Positions 10,917 through 19,735 of a stretch of DNA of 64,000 bases are shown here, in pieces. This DNA is from Candidatus Blochmanniella camponoti (lineage in GTDB: Bacteria; Pseudomonadota; Gammaproteobacteria; Enterobacterales; Enterobacteriaceae): contig NZ_CP097751.1 in NCBI RefSeq assembly GCF_023585825.1, positions 124,001-188,000 on the forward strand. The letters are read 5' to 3'. The notes beneath the pieces are model-generated. The model worked only from the letters and a program-made list of their open reading frames with translations. It was not told the DNA's origin and did not search any database. A program made the position numbers and the translations under genes. Position 1 is the first letter of the stretch. The number at the start of each line of letters is the position of its first letter.

Positions 10917-11879
10917 GTGACTATTGCTATTATATTAGGAGCCCATGGTTCTGTATCTAAAAAATTGATTGAAACCACTGAAATGATCATAGGCAAACAA
11001 CAAAATGTTGCGTGGGTTGATCTATTACCCGAAGAAAATACTAAAATATTAATTGAAAAATATCATGCACATCTATCAAATCTTAATAAAAGCGCTGGGG
11101 TATTATTTTTGGTGGACACTTGGGGAGGAAGCCCATTTAATGCCGCTCACAGTATCGTGTCAAATAAAGAAAAATACGATATTGTTACAGGCGTGAACAT
11201 CCCTATGTTAATAGAAGTTTTTATGGCACGCGACAATATCCATTCCTTTCAGGAACTAATACAAATAGCATTAAAATCTGGTACTGAAAGCATAAAATCA
11301 GTAAAACACTCCTTAACTCACAACCATTCATACGATGAAAAAGATATTGCTGAACACACCGCCACACCTAAATTATCAGATAAAAATAACAAAAACCATA
11401 TGATCATTTGCTTAGCACGTATTGACGATAGATTAATTCATGGACAGGTAGTAACTCGTTGGGCTAAAGAATACAATATTAAACGCATCATAGTAGTAAA
11501 CGACGAAGTATCTCAAGATATGATCCGAAAAACTTTACTTACTCAAGTAACTCCCCCTGGAATAACTGCTCATGTTCTAAATATCAATAAAACTATACGT
11601 GTATACAATAATCCTAAATATGCCGGAGATAAAGTTATAATGTTATTCACTAATCCTACAGATGTTTTACGTCTTTTTGAAGGTGGCGTTCCTATCAATT
11701 CAGTAAATATTGGGGGAATGGCTTTTTATAAAGATAAAAAACAAATAAATAATGCTATATCAGTAAATAACACAGATATTGAAGCTTTTAAAAAATTAGA
11801 TCAATATGGCATTGAATTAGAAGTACGTAAAGTGCCATCAGATCCATCATTAAAAATGATGCAATTAATAAAAAAATAA
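10917..11879 (+). CDS. manX: PTS mannose-specific enzyme IIAB
   Basis: Cytoplasmic phosphocarrier of the mannose/glucose/glucosamine PTS: HPr to His10 (IIA, GAHG) to His175 (IIB, DDRLIHGQV) to sugar. Both phosphorylation histidines are at E. coli numbering. The IIA domain spans about 1-130 and IIB about 160-320. The Ala/Pro-rich linker of E. coli is replaced by a polar, His/Asp/Lys-rich one (about 133-160). The start is GTG at 10917 with GAGGAA six bases upstream, giving MTIAIILGAHG. 320 residues against 323. First gene of manXYZ, preceded by the leader stem-loop. Confidence 0.97.
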   Translation: MTIAIILGAHGSVSKKLIETTEMIIGKQQNVAWVDLLPEENTKILIEKYHAHLSNLNKSAGVLFLVDTWGGSPFNAAHSIVSNKEKYDIVTGVNIPMLIEVFMARDNIHSFQELIQIALKSGTESIKSVKHSLTHNHSYDEKDIAEHTATPKLSDKNNKNHMIICLARIDDRLIHGQVVTRWAKEYNIKRIIVVNDEVSQDMIRKTLLTQVTPPGITAHVLNINKTIRVYNNPKYAGDKVIMLFTNPTDVLRLFEGGVPINSVNIGGMAFYKDKKQINNAISVNNTDIEAFKKLDQYGIELEVRKVPSDPSLKMMQLIKK

Positions 11880-11958
11880 ATAATTAATTAGATATACAAT
11901 TTTATTTAATAAATTCATGTAAACACTATATTTTATTTTCATATATTCAGGAAATGAA

Positions 11959-12768
11959 ATGGAAATTAACACACTTCAAATTATTTTATTGTTTATTACA
12001 TCTTGTGTTATCGGAATGGGCTCAATACTTGACGAATTTCAGTGCCACAGACCGTTGATAGCATGTACACTAACTGGATTAATTTTAGGAGATATAAAAA
12101 CTGGAATCATTATTGGAGGCACACTAGAAATGATAGCACTGGGATGGATGAATATAGGAGCTGCTGTAGCACCCGATACTGCTTTAGCTTCAATTATCTC
12201 CACTATTTTAGTCATTATAGGGCAACAATCTATTGGAGCAGGAATCGCTTTAGCAATTCCATTAGCTGCTACCGGACAAGTATTAACCATTATTGTGCGC
12301 ACTATTACTGTAGCATTTCAACACGCCGCTGATAAAGCAGCTGAACGCTGTAACATAAGAATTTTAAGTTGGATTCATATTACAGCTCTCATGTTACAAG
12401 CTATGCGAGTTTCAATTCCAGCGACTATTGTTGGAGTTTCCGTTGGAACTGAAACAGTGCATTCTATGCTCCATGCTATTCCAGAAGTGATAACTAACGG
12501 TTTAAATGTTGCTGGAGGTATTATTGTTGTAGTTGGTTATGCTATGGTTATAAATATGATGCGCACCGGATATTTAATGCCGTTTTTTTATTTAGGATTT
12601 GTTATTACAGCCTTTACCGATTTCAATTTAGTCGCATTGGGTATCATTGGTATAATTATGGCCATCCTGTACATTCAATTGTCTCCACGTTATAATCAAA
12701 TTAAAGATCAAAATCTTTCTAACTCAACTGTTCAATCCGCAAGTAAACTTGATGATGAACTAGATTAA
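11959..12768 (+). CDS. manY: PTS mannose-specific enzyme IIC
   Basis: Membrane channel subunit of the mannose-type permease, acting with ManZ. It begins MEINTLQIILLFITSCVIGM like E. coli ManY and has the IIC signature GDIKTGIIIGGTLEMIALGWMNIGAA (about residues 34-59). Multiple hydrophobic helices follow. 269 residues against 266, with a polar C-terminal tail (LSNSTVQSASKLDDELD). AGGA precedes the ATG by six bases. It is 79 bases after manX and 26 before manZ, so co-transcribed. Confidence 0.96.
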   Translation: MEINTLQIILLFITSCVIGMGSILDEFQCHRPLIACTLTGLILGDIKTGIIIGGTLEMIALGWMNIGAAVAPDTALASIISTILVIIGQQSIGAGIALAIPLAATGQVLTIIVRTITVAFQHAADKAAERCNIRILSWIHITALMLQAMRVSIPATIVGVSVGTETVHSMLHAIPEVITNGLNVAGGIIVVVGYAMVINMMRTGYLMPFFYLGFVITAFTDFNLVALGIIGIIMAILYIQLSPRYNQIKDQNLSNSTVQSASKLDDELD

Positions 12769-12794
12769 TAAGACTAGATTAATAGGTAATCATA

Positions 12795-13661
12795 ATGATT
12801 AATAATCCTCACAAAATCTACACTAAAACAAAAACAATAAAATTAAAGAAAAATGATATACGTGCAGTTTTTATTCGTTCTAATATTTTTCAAGGATCTT
12901 GGAATTTTGAACGTATGCAAGCATTAGGATTTTGTTTTTCTATGATTCCAGTAATCCGACGTTTATACCCAAAAAATAGCAAAGATCAAAAAGAAGCAAT
13001 TAAACGCCATTTAGAATTTTTTAACACACACCCATATGTCGCTGCACCTATATTAGGAGTTACTATGGCCATGGAGGAACAAAAAGCTAATGGTGCTACT
13101 ACTATAGATAATGCTTCTATCAATGGTTTAAAAGTAGGACTAATGGGCCCTTTGGCTGGAGTAGGTGATCCGATATTTTGGGGAACTGCTAGACCAGTAT
13201 TTGCTGCCTTAGGAGCAGGAATCGCGATAGGGGGGAATTTACTAGGTCCGTGTCTATTTTTTATTTTGTTCAACACAACTAGACTAGCTACTCGTTATTA
13301 TGGCATTACGTATGGTTATAAAAAAGGAATCAGCATTGTTAATGATATGGAAGGAGGGGTTTTACAAAAATTGACAGAAGGTTCTTCAATTTTAGGTTTA
13401 TTTGTTATGGGAGCATTAGTTAACAAATGGACACATGTAAACATACCATGTGTGCTTTCTAAAATTACTGATAATGACGGAAATACAGTAATCACAACTG
13501 TACAAAATATTTTAGATCAGCTCATGCCTGGATTCGTTCCTTTATTATTAACATTTGCTTGCATGTGGTTACTAAATAAAAAAGTAAATGCACTATGGAT
13601 TATTATAGGATTTTTTGGGATCGGAATTGTTGGATATTGGACAGGATTTTTAGGTCTGTAA
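12795..13661 (+). CDS. manZ: PTS mannose-specific enzyme IID
   Basis: Second membrane subunit of the mannose permease. The N-terminal cytoplasmic part has NIFQGSWNFERMQALGF, a hallmark of the family, and the core has NGLKVGLMGPLAGVGDPIFWGT. The C-terminus PLWII-like ALWIIIGFFGIGIVGYWTG ends exactly as in E. coli. 288 residues against 283-286. Last gene of the operon, followed within 10 bases by a very large inverted repeat. With ManX and ManY it is the only sugar transporter in this window and plausibly the main carbon entry route. Confidence 0.96.
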   Translation: MINNPHKIYTKTKTIKLKKNDIRAVFIRSNIFQGSWNFERMQALGFCFSMIPVIRRLYPKNSKDQKEAIKRHLEFFNTHPYVAAPILGVTMAMEEQKANGATTIDNASINGLKVGLMGPLAGVGDPIFWGTARPVFAALGAGIAIGGNLLGPCLFFILFNTTRLATRYYGITYGYKKGISIVNDMEGGVLQKLTEGSSILGLFVMGALVNKWTHVNIPCVLSKITDNDGNTVITTVQNILDQLMPGFVPLLLTFACMWLLNKKVNALWIIIGFFGIGIVGYWTGFLGL

Positions 13662-13986
13662 AACAAGAAAGTTAGAGCTACAAAAAAATAAGAGAACCTT
13701 TTATTAATATTAAGTAATACTTTTACTTCTTAGGTTCTCTTATTTTTTTGTAGCTCTAACACACTATCACAGCAGTAACCATCATCCATTATTTTAAGAT
13801 CTTTACCAAAATTACTAAATTAACACATTAGTACTACATCTTATCTTATATACCTGTACACATTTTTAAACTTTAAAAAAGTACTATGTATTTCACATCA
13901 ACAGTAAATTTGTACTATGATACTCGCTGTTTGTTCTCAAAATACCCTTATTTTATATAAATACACATATATTTAATCATCATATA
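13662..13986. other. manZ-cspC convergent region
   Basis: 325 bases between convergent genes. The first third is the long inverted repeat 13671-13760; the rest is AT-rich with nothing recognisable. Confidence 0.5.
13671..13760. terminator. Perfect 29-bp inverted repeat between manZ and cspC
   Basis: Arms 13671-13699 and 13732-13760 are exact complements. The arms include AAAAAAATAAGAGAACCT and its partner AGGTTCTCTTATTTTTTT, so each strand carries an internal T-run. The 32-base loop has its own small stem (AAGTAA 13712-13717 / TTACTT 13723-13728). It starts 10 bases after manZ. The placement fits a bidirectional terminator, but the stem is far longer than termination needs. Confidence 0.65.
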
Positions 13987-14196
13987 TCATAAAGCCGTCA
14001 CGTTTACAGCAGATGGACCTTTGTGTCCATCTTGAATTTCAAATTCTACGCTTTGACCTTCAGACAAAGTCTTAAATCCATTTCCTTGAATGGCAGAAAA
14101 ATGTACAAATACATCTTTACTACCATCTGACGGTGTAATAAAACCAAAACCTTTAGATTCATTAAACCATTTTACTTGACCTTTAATTTTTGCCAT
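13987..14196 (-). CDS. cspC: Cold shock-like protein CspC
   Basis: Small single-stranded nucleic-acid-binding protein (RNA chaperone or antiterminator). 69 residues, nearly identical to E. coli CspC, including the RNA-binding motifs KGFGFI (residues 15-20, RNP1) and VFVHF (29-33, RNP2). AAGGA lies about 10 bases before the ATG. CspC in E. coli is constitutive rather than cold-induced. Its high conservation in this AT-rich genome suggests strong selection. Downstream of htpX on the same strand but 599 bases away, so probably its own unit. Confidence 0.97.
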   Translation of the reverse strand: MAKIKGQVKWFNESKGFGFITPSDGSKDVFVHFSAIQGNGFKTLSEGQSVEFEIQDGHKGPSAVNVTAL

Positions 14197-14795
14197 CTTA
14201 CGTATTTCCTTTAGAGTGTTTACATTTGCCGTAACAGCGATTAAAAGACAAACCAGAGTTATTATTCTCGTGAAACATTCAAATAAGAGGAAATTATATT
14301 ATTCATACATAACACTTCTTTACTGAAGTTATCAAAATATTACTCATATACGGAAGCATATCTCGGTTTACCTGACATTTGATCGCTTAATCATAGGATT
14401 AGCGATCCTACTAATAATATATAAAAATCTTTCATTCATATTTTCACTATCATCACTTACAAAAATAATGCAAAAAACATACTGAAATAATGAGCAATTC
14501 AACGCACTCACTATGTAAACCAATTTATTCAATTAATAATAATGTCTAAAAGATTTTACATATAAATAAAGAACTACTCTACATTACTATTTCTATCATA
14601 TAAAACCTAAAAACAAAACAAATTTTTTCGTTATTTTAGAACATAATTAAATTAAAATAAAAATTTCTATAAAAACGTTACACTCACACTAAATGCTACG
14701 GGTAAGATAGCATTTATTTTTTACTTTGTAAATCACACGACACATAACCCTTTGCATAAACCCATAAAAACAATCATTTTCATCTTTAATCAAAG
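14197..14795. other. htpX-cspC intergenic region
   Basis: 599 bases upstream of cspC. It holds a small hairpin at 14690-14716 and a bulged stem (GATCGC...GCGATC, 14381-14407). No gene is visible; it presumably contains the cspC promoter and a long leader. Confidence 0.45.
14690..14716. terminator. Hairpin after htpX
   Basis: TAAATGCTA (14690-14698) / TAGCATTTA (14708-14716), 9-base loop, 80 bases past the htpX stop. The T6 run lies on the + strand side, which is the wrong orientation for htpX, so function is doubtful. Confidence 0.35.
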
Positions 14796-15734
14796 TTACT
14801 TATTTAAAAAAAAAGACGACTTATTCAAATAAGTACCATGTTGTAATGCTTCTATCCGCTTATCTAAAGATGGATGGGATGCGAATAAATTACTTAATAT
14901 ACTTTTTTTTACACTATTAATATAAAAAGTAGTAATACTATTAGACGTGTTAAGTACATGACTATGTTTTAATTCTTGTAGAGCAGCAATAACATTTCTG
15001 CATCCTACTAATTTAGCGGCACCAGCATCCGCATAAAATTCCCGATGACGAGAAAACCAAAACACGATGATACTAGCAAACATACCGAACACAACTTCTA
15101 AAATCGTTGATACAATAATATACACTATAGAATTATTTATATCACAATGATTAGTACTATGGATATCAAGCTGCTCATCATTTTGGTCACTTATAAACGA
15201 AGTCCAATAAAAGATCATCGCGGCAAGACTACGCGATACAAAGATCACAAAAGTATTAATTATACCTTGAATAAGAGTCATAGTAACCATATCGCCAGAA
15301 GCGATATGGTTCATTTCATGAGCAACAACAGCCTCAATTGATTCTTGATTCATATTTTTCAAGAGACCAGTACTAACAGCTATTAATGCCGCATTCCTTC
15401 TTGCTCCCGTAGCAAAAGCATTCATATCTATAGAATCGTAAATAGCCAACTGTGGCGCAACAATATCTAATTTCTTAGCCTGAACATGTATTATTTTCAA
15501 CAATAAATGTTCTACATTATTAGATGCTTGACTAATAATTAAGCCATTAACTGCAGATAACGCTATAGATTTAGATAATAATAGCGAAATAAACGCTCCT
15601 CCGAAACCAAATATTCCAGCCATTCTCATTAATTCAAATGTAGTAGAGGACCAACATCCCAGTAAGCTCAATATACTACCAAATAATATCATTACTGATA
15701 AATTAGTAATTAAAAACAATATAATACGCATCAT
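14796..15734 (-). CDS. htpX: Membrane zinc metalloprotease HtpX
   Basis: Inner-membrane M48 protease in quality control of membrane proteins, working alongside FtsH in E. coli. Zinc motif HEMNH (His139, Glu140, His143), with the third ligand expected in REFYADAGAAK. Two N-terminal hydrophobic segments (about 4-25 and 37-57) and two more around 150-170 and 185-210. I start at 15734 (MMRIILF, like E. coli MMRIALF); an in-frame ATG three codons earlier has a GGGG-type site only three bases away. About 312 residues against 293: the loop before the fourth helix is longer (SDQNDEQLDIHSTNHCD). The 3' end contains an A9/T9 homopolymer. Confidence 0.95.
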   Translation of the reverse strand: MMRIILFLITNLSVMILFGSILSLLGCWSSTTFELMRMAGIFGFGGAFISLLLSKSIALSAVNGLIISQASNNVEHLLLKIIHVQAKKLDIVAPQLAIYDSIDMNAFATGARRNAALIAVSTGLLKNMNQESIEAVVAHEMNHIASGDMVTMTLIQGIINTFVIFVSRSLAAMIFYWTSFISDQNDEQLDIHSTNHCDINNSIVYIIVSTILEVVFGMFASIIVFWFSRHREFYADAGAAKLVGCRNVIAALQELKHSHVLNTSNSITTFYINSVKKSILSNLFASHPSLDKRIEALQHGTYLNKSSFFLNK

Positions 15735-15968
15735 AAAAACCATCTTCCCCTTTACTAAAGATACCTAAATATTTAAACAATATCTAATGATATAAATAAT
15801 TTCAATTTTTAAAGAATCTTTTATATACAACAAAACACTTCTATATTAATGTTTTTAAACAATTAAGAACATCCAATTGTTACAAATGTCTTTTTTAAAA
15901 ATAAAAAAATTTTAAACTTCTATTAATTAGAATAAACACATTAATGATCACTATAATAGATAAAATCA

Positions 15969-17453
15969 TTACGTATAAAATTTATATTCATTCCAAAAAC
16001 GACCATCTTTAGCTATCATAGTCACAGAATCTGTAGGGCCCCAAGTACCTGCTTTATAAAGCTTAGGAGCGTTATTTTCCAATTCCCAAGCTTGCACAAT
16101 AGAATCAACCCATTTCCAAGCACCTTCTATTTCATCACAACGAACAAATAATGCTTGGATACCGCGCATGGTCTCTAACAATAATCGTTCATGTGCATCA
16201 ACTACGTGTTCTGGACAAAAATCTTTATAAAAACTTAAATTTAATTTGGTAGTATGTAATCGATGTTTATGGCCTAATCCGGGTACTTTATTCAAAATTT
16301 GAACATCTATCCCTTCATCTGGCTGTAGTCGAATAGTCAACTTATTGTTAGGCAAGTCTTTATATGAATCAGAAAATAAATTAATCATTGGTTTTTTAAA
16401 AAAAATTACAATTTCAGAACATTTGATTGGCAACCTTTTCCCAGTACGTAGATAAAATGGAACACCAGTCCAACGCCAATCATCTATGTTGACACAAATA
16501 GATACAAATGTTTCAGTATTGCTGCTTTTATTAGCCCCTTCTTCTTCTAAATAACCAGGCACTGGTTTCCCTTGAATAAAACCAGACGTATATTGTCCAC
16601 GCACCGTAACATCATGTACATTATTACAATTAATTTTCCTCAACGAATGAAGCACTTTAACTTTTTCATCTCGAATACAGTCAGCACTTAAATTAGTTGG
16701 GGGCGACATAGCTATAATAGTCAAAATTTGTAATAAATGACTTTGTATCATATCACGCATTTGCCCTACCGAATCAAAATATTTCCAACGACCTTCAATA
16801 CCTACTTCTTCCGCCACAGTGATCTGCACGTGATCAATAGTATTATTATCCCAATTTGAAGAAAATAAATAATTTGCAAAACGCAATGCCAATAAGTTCA
16901 AAACTGTTTCTTTTCCTAAATAATGATCAATGCGATAAATTTGCTTTTCCTCAAAATATTCTGATATCTGCGCATTAATAATACGAGCAGAAGCTAAATT
17001 AGTACCCAACGGTTTTTCTATAACTACACGATTTGATTTTTTATTTAACCCAATAGTGCTTAACCCTTTACATATAGCACCAAACGTATCAGGAGGCATA
17101 GCAAGATAATTTACTGTCTCTATATCTATACTCTTTAACTTATCTAACAACAAAACGAATCGTTCAGTTTGATATACATCTAAATTACAAAAATCAAGTC
17201 GCGCTCTAAATACATGCCATAGCGATTCATCAATGGGATCTGGCATAAATGTTTTTAAAGCAACATATACGACTTCGATATACATAACAAGACTCCATTC
17301 TGCACGGCCTACTCCTATAATACGTGTGTCAGGATGAATAGCACCTATTTTTTCTAATTGATATAATGATGGAAACAGTTTTCTGCGTGCCAAATCACCT
17401 TTCGCTCCAAAAATAATTAAATTACATGCTTGAGTGATAGATGTTGATCTCAT
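15969..17453 (-). CDS. zwf: Glucose-6-phosphate 1-dehydrogenase
   Basis: First enzyme of the oxidative pentose phosphate pathway: glucose 6-phosphate + NADP+ to 6-phosphogluconolactone. The N-terminal nucleotide-binding motif GAKGDLA (16-22) and the substrate-binding/catalytic RIDHYLGK (174-181) are intact, with EKPLG and LRTGKRLP also conserved. 494 residues against 491. It pairs functionally with gnd at 41.5 kb. Divergent from pykA. In E. coli the regulator gene hexR lies between zwf and pykA; here the 666-base gap contains no readable hexR, so that control seems lost. Confidence 0.97.
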   Translation of the reverse strand: MRSTSITQACNLIIFGAKGDLARRKLFPSLYQLEKIGAIHPDTRIIGVGRAEWSLVMYIEVVYVALKTFMPDPIDESLWHVFRARLDFCNLDVYQTERFVLLLDKLKSIDIETVNYLAMPPDTFGAICKGLSTIGLNKKSNRVVIEKPLGTNLASARIINAQISEYFEEKQIYRIDHYLGKETVLNLLALRFANYLFSSNWDNNTIDHVQITVAEEVGIEGRWKYFDSVGQMRDMIQSHLLQILTIIAMSPPTNLSADCIRDEKVKVLHSLRKINCNNVHDVTVRGQYTSGFIQGKPVPGYLEEEGANKSSNTETFVSICVNIDDWRWTGVPFYLRTGKRLPIKCSEIVIFFKKPMINLFSDSYKDLPNNKLTIRLQPDEGIDVQILNKVPGLGHKHRLHTTKLNLSFYKDFCPEHVVDAHERLLLETMRGIQALFVRCDEIEGAWKWVDSIVQAWELENNAPKLYKAGTWGPTDSVTMIAKDGRFWNEYKFYT

Positions 17454-18119
17454 ATTTATTCTCTGATATGTTAAATGAATATAAGTTTTTAATATTCATC
17501 ATATATAGGTAGGTTATATAACAAGTACAAACTTGTTATATTTAATCAAAATACAATGATAAGTAGCTTAATTAAATTTGGGTTTATAAAAGTAATAACC
17601 CGTAAAAAATTAGGCATCATTTATAATATTGATATTAATTGTCTTTATATTTTAACAATGTTTTTAACACAGTTTTATACTTTTAAAGATATATCATCAA
17701 ACTACATATCCAAAAAAAAATTTATATGCCTAAATATTATAAAATATACAATAATACATATTTTATAATAACTGAATTAACGTATCATAAGTTTATTCAT
17801 AATTGAATAGTTTATTTTATATTAAAAATTCTATCCACTACAATTGTAATTATCTATGTGTTTATTTAATCGATAGATTATCATTAAGATTTATAATCTT
17901 AGATGCTATTACATTAATGTAACTAAATATTTCCAAAAAATTTAATAATTATTTTATAAATATCGAGAACAAATATTATATATAGAATATATATACTATC
18001 ATATAGTATATTAAAATTTAATATAAAATATACATAAATTATAATACATTAATAACATAATTAATGATCACCATTCTTTAATATTGGTTATTTAAATTTA
18101 AGTTGTATAAGGAACTATT
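17454..18119. other. zwf-pykA divergent region, hexR absent
   Basis: 666 bases. Contains an 11-bp inverted repeat (17516-17541, listed), a 7-bp stem at 17885-17901 and an 8-bp stem at 17991-18011. An open frame at 17556-17768 is low-complexity (Ile/Lys/Tyr) and unlike HexR. The E. coli HexR palindrome (TGTAATTNAATTACA type) was not seen. Confidence 0.5.
17516..17541. repeat. 11-bp inverted repeat upstream of zwf
   Basis: ATATAACAAGT (17516-17526), 4-base spacer, ACTTGTTATAT (17531-17541), 62 bases upstream of the zwf start. It could be an operator or a leader hairpin; no evidence decides. Confidence 0.4.
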
Positions 18120-19568
18120 ATGTCTCAACAATTGAGAAGAACTAAAATTATCGCTACTTTAGGTCCTGCTACAGATAAAGGTAACAATCTTGAAAAAATA
18201 ATTATCTCAGGAGCAAATATCGTACGACTAAATTTTTCTCATGGTAAAACACAAGAACACTTTGTCCGAGCAGAAAAAGTACGCAAAATCGCTTCCAAAC
18301 TAAGTACATATATTGCTATTCTTGGAGATTTACAAGGCCCTAAAATCCGTATCTCTACTTTTCAAGGAAACAAAATATATTTAAAATCTGGAGATAACTT
18401 TTTAATTGATGCCATGATGACGAACAATAATAAAGGTAATCACAAATGCGTAGGTGTTGATTATGAAGAACTCGCACAAGACGTACACCCAGAAGATTTA
18501 CTTCTATTAGATGATGGGAGAATTCAATTAAAAGTTATAACAATCCATAATACTAAAATATATACTAAAGTAATTATTGGAGGTATGTTATACAACAATA
18601 AAGGCTTAAACAAATTAGGAGGAGGGCTTTCAGCGAAAGTCTTAACAAACAAGGACAAAATTGATATTATCACCGCGGCTCAAATTGGAGTTGACTATCT
18701 AGCAATATCATTTCCCCGTAGCAGTATAGATTTAAATTGTGCACGAAAATTAATTGTCGATGCTGGTAGTCATGCAAAAATTATTTCTAAAATAGAACGC
18801 GCAGAAGTAGTTGCATCTGACGAAACAATAGATGATATCATTCACGCATCAGACGCAGTCATGGTAGCCCGAGGAGATTTAGGAGTAGAAATTGGAGAAC
18901 CAGAACTAGTGGGTGTGCAAAAAAAAATAATACAAAGAGCACGCGCTCTTAATCGTGCAGTCATTACCGCAACTCAAATGATGGAATCTATGGTTCATAA
19001 TTCTATGCCTACTCGTGCAGAAGTAATGGACGTAGCTAATGCAGTATTGGATGGTACTGACGCAGTTATGTTATCCGCTGAAACTGCTACAGGTCAGTAT
19101 CCATCTGAAACTGTAGCAGCTATGGCTAATGTATGCTTAGGTGCCGAAAAAATTTCAAACATCAATTTTTTATCAGACATCAACCAAAAAAAAAAATTTG
19201 ATGATATAGAAGAAGCTATCGCTATATCGGCAATGTACACTGCCAATCACCTAACAGGAGTAAGTGCTGTTATTGTTTTGACTGAATTTGAAAGTACTAC
19301 GTTATTAATGTCGCGTATCAATTCAAAATTGCCTATTTTTGCGCTATCCCAACACAAACATATCTTAAATATAGTTACTCTTTACAAAGGAGTTATCCCT
19401 ATTTATTTTAATAAAACAGGGAATAACGTGATAGATGCCAAATATGCTAGTAATTTACTACGTGACAAAGGACTTCTTCTATCTGGTGAATTAGTAGTTG
19501 TGATACAAAATGATATATACAATAAATGTGATGTGATTAATATTAGTCACATTTTACAAGTAAAATAA
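18120..19568 (+). CDS. pykA: Pyruvate kinase II
   Basis: Phosphoenolpyruvate + ADP to pyruvate + ATP. The N-terminus [14 protein letters not shown] and residues such as [16 protein letters not shown] spacing and [25 protein letters not shown] identify the PykA rather than the PykF type. The active-site region is [12 protein letters not shown] and TQMMESM. 482 residues against 480. AAGGA precedes the ATG. An in-frame run of eleven A (19186-19196) encodes Q-K-K-K, the same length as the tract that breaks hisH. Convergent with mepM. Confidence 0.97.
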   Translation: MSQQLRRTKIIATLGPATDKGNNLEKIIISGANIVRLNFSHGKTQEHFVRAEKVRKIASKLSTYIAILGDLQGPKIRISTFQGNKIYLKSGDNFLIDAMMTNNNKGNHKCVGVDYEELAQDVHPEDLLLLDDGRIQLKVITIHNTKIYTKVIIGGMLYNNKGLNKLGGGLSAKVLTNKDKIDIITAAQIGVDYLAISFPRSSIDLNCARKLIVDAGSHAKIISKIERAEVVASDETIDDIIHASDAVMVARGDLGVEIGEPELVGVQKKIIQRARALNRAVITATQMMESMVHNSMPTRAEVMDVANAVLDGTDAVMLSAETATGQYPSETVAAMANVCLGAEKISNINFLSDINQKKKFDDIEEAIAISAMYTANHLTGVSAVIVLTEFESTTLLMSRINSKLPIFALSQHKHILNIVTLYKGVIPIYFNKTGNNVIDAKYASNLLRDKGLLLSGELVVVIQNDIYNKCDVINISHILQVK

Positions 19569-19569
19569 T

Positions 19570-19616
19570 TATCATTAATTGAAATATTTTTGCAATTAAA
19601 TGAAAAATTAATGATA
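19570..19616. terminator. Stem-loop between convergent pykA and mepM
   Basis: TATCATTAATT (19570-19580) / AATTAATGATA (19606-19616) with a 25-base loop, starting two bases after the pykA stop. Pure A/T apart from one C/G pair, so weak; position supports termination. Confidence 0.4.
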
Positions 19617-19735
19617 TCGATACACATATAATATGTAATATTACTTAAAAACAAAACCCGCATGCGTGCGCATAAGCTATCTTAAAAAAACTAAATAAAA
19701 ACTATATTGCTAAAAAATTATAAAATTAAATACAT

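Noticed and set aside
12042..12332. 96-codon frame inside manY in another frame
   Set aside because: Shadow of the conserved IIC gene; composition is nonsense (Tyr/His/Ser-rich).
17556..17768. 70-codon frame between zwf and pykA
   Set aside because: Low-complexity Ile/Lys/Tyr/Phe composition expected by chance in AT-rich DNA; not HexR; no good ribosome binding site.
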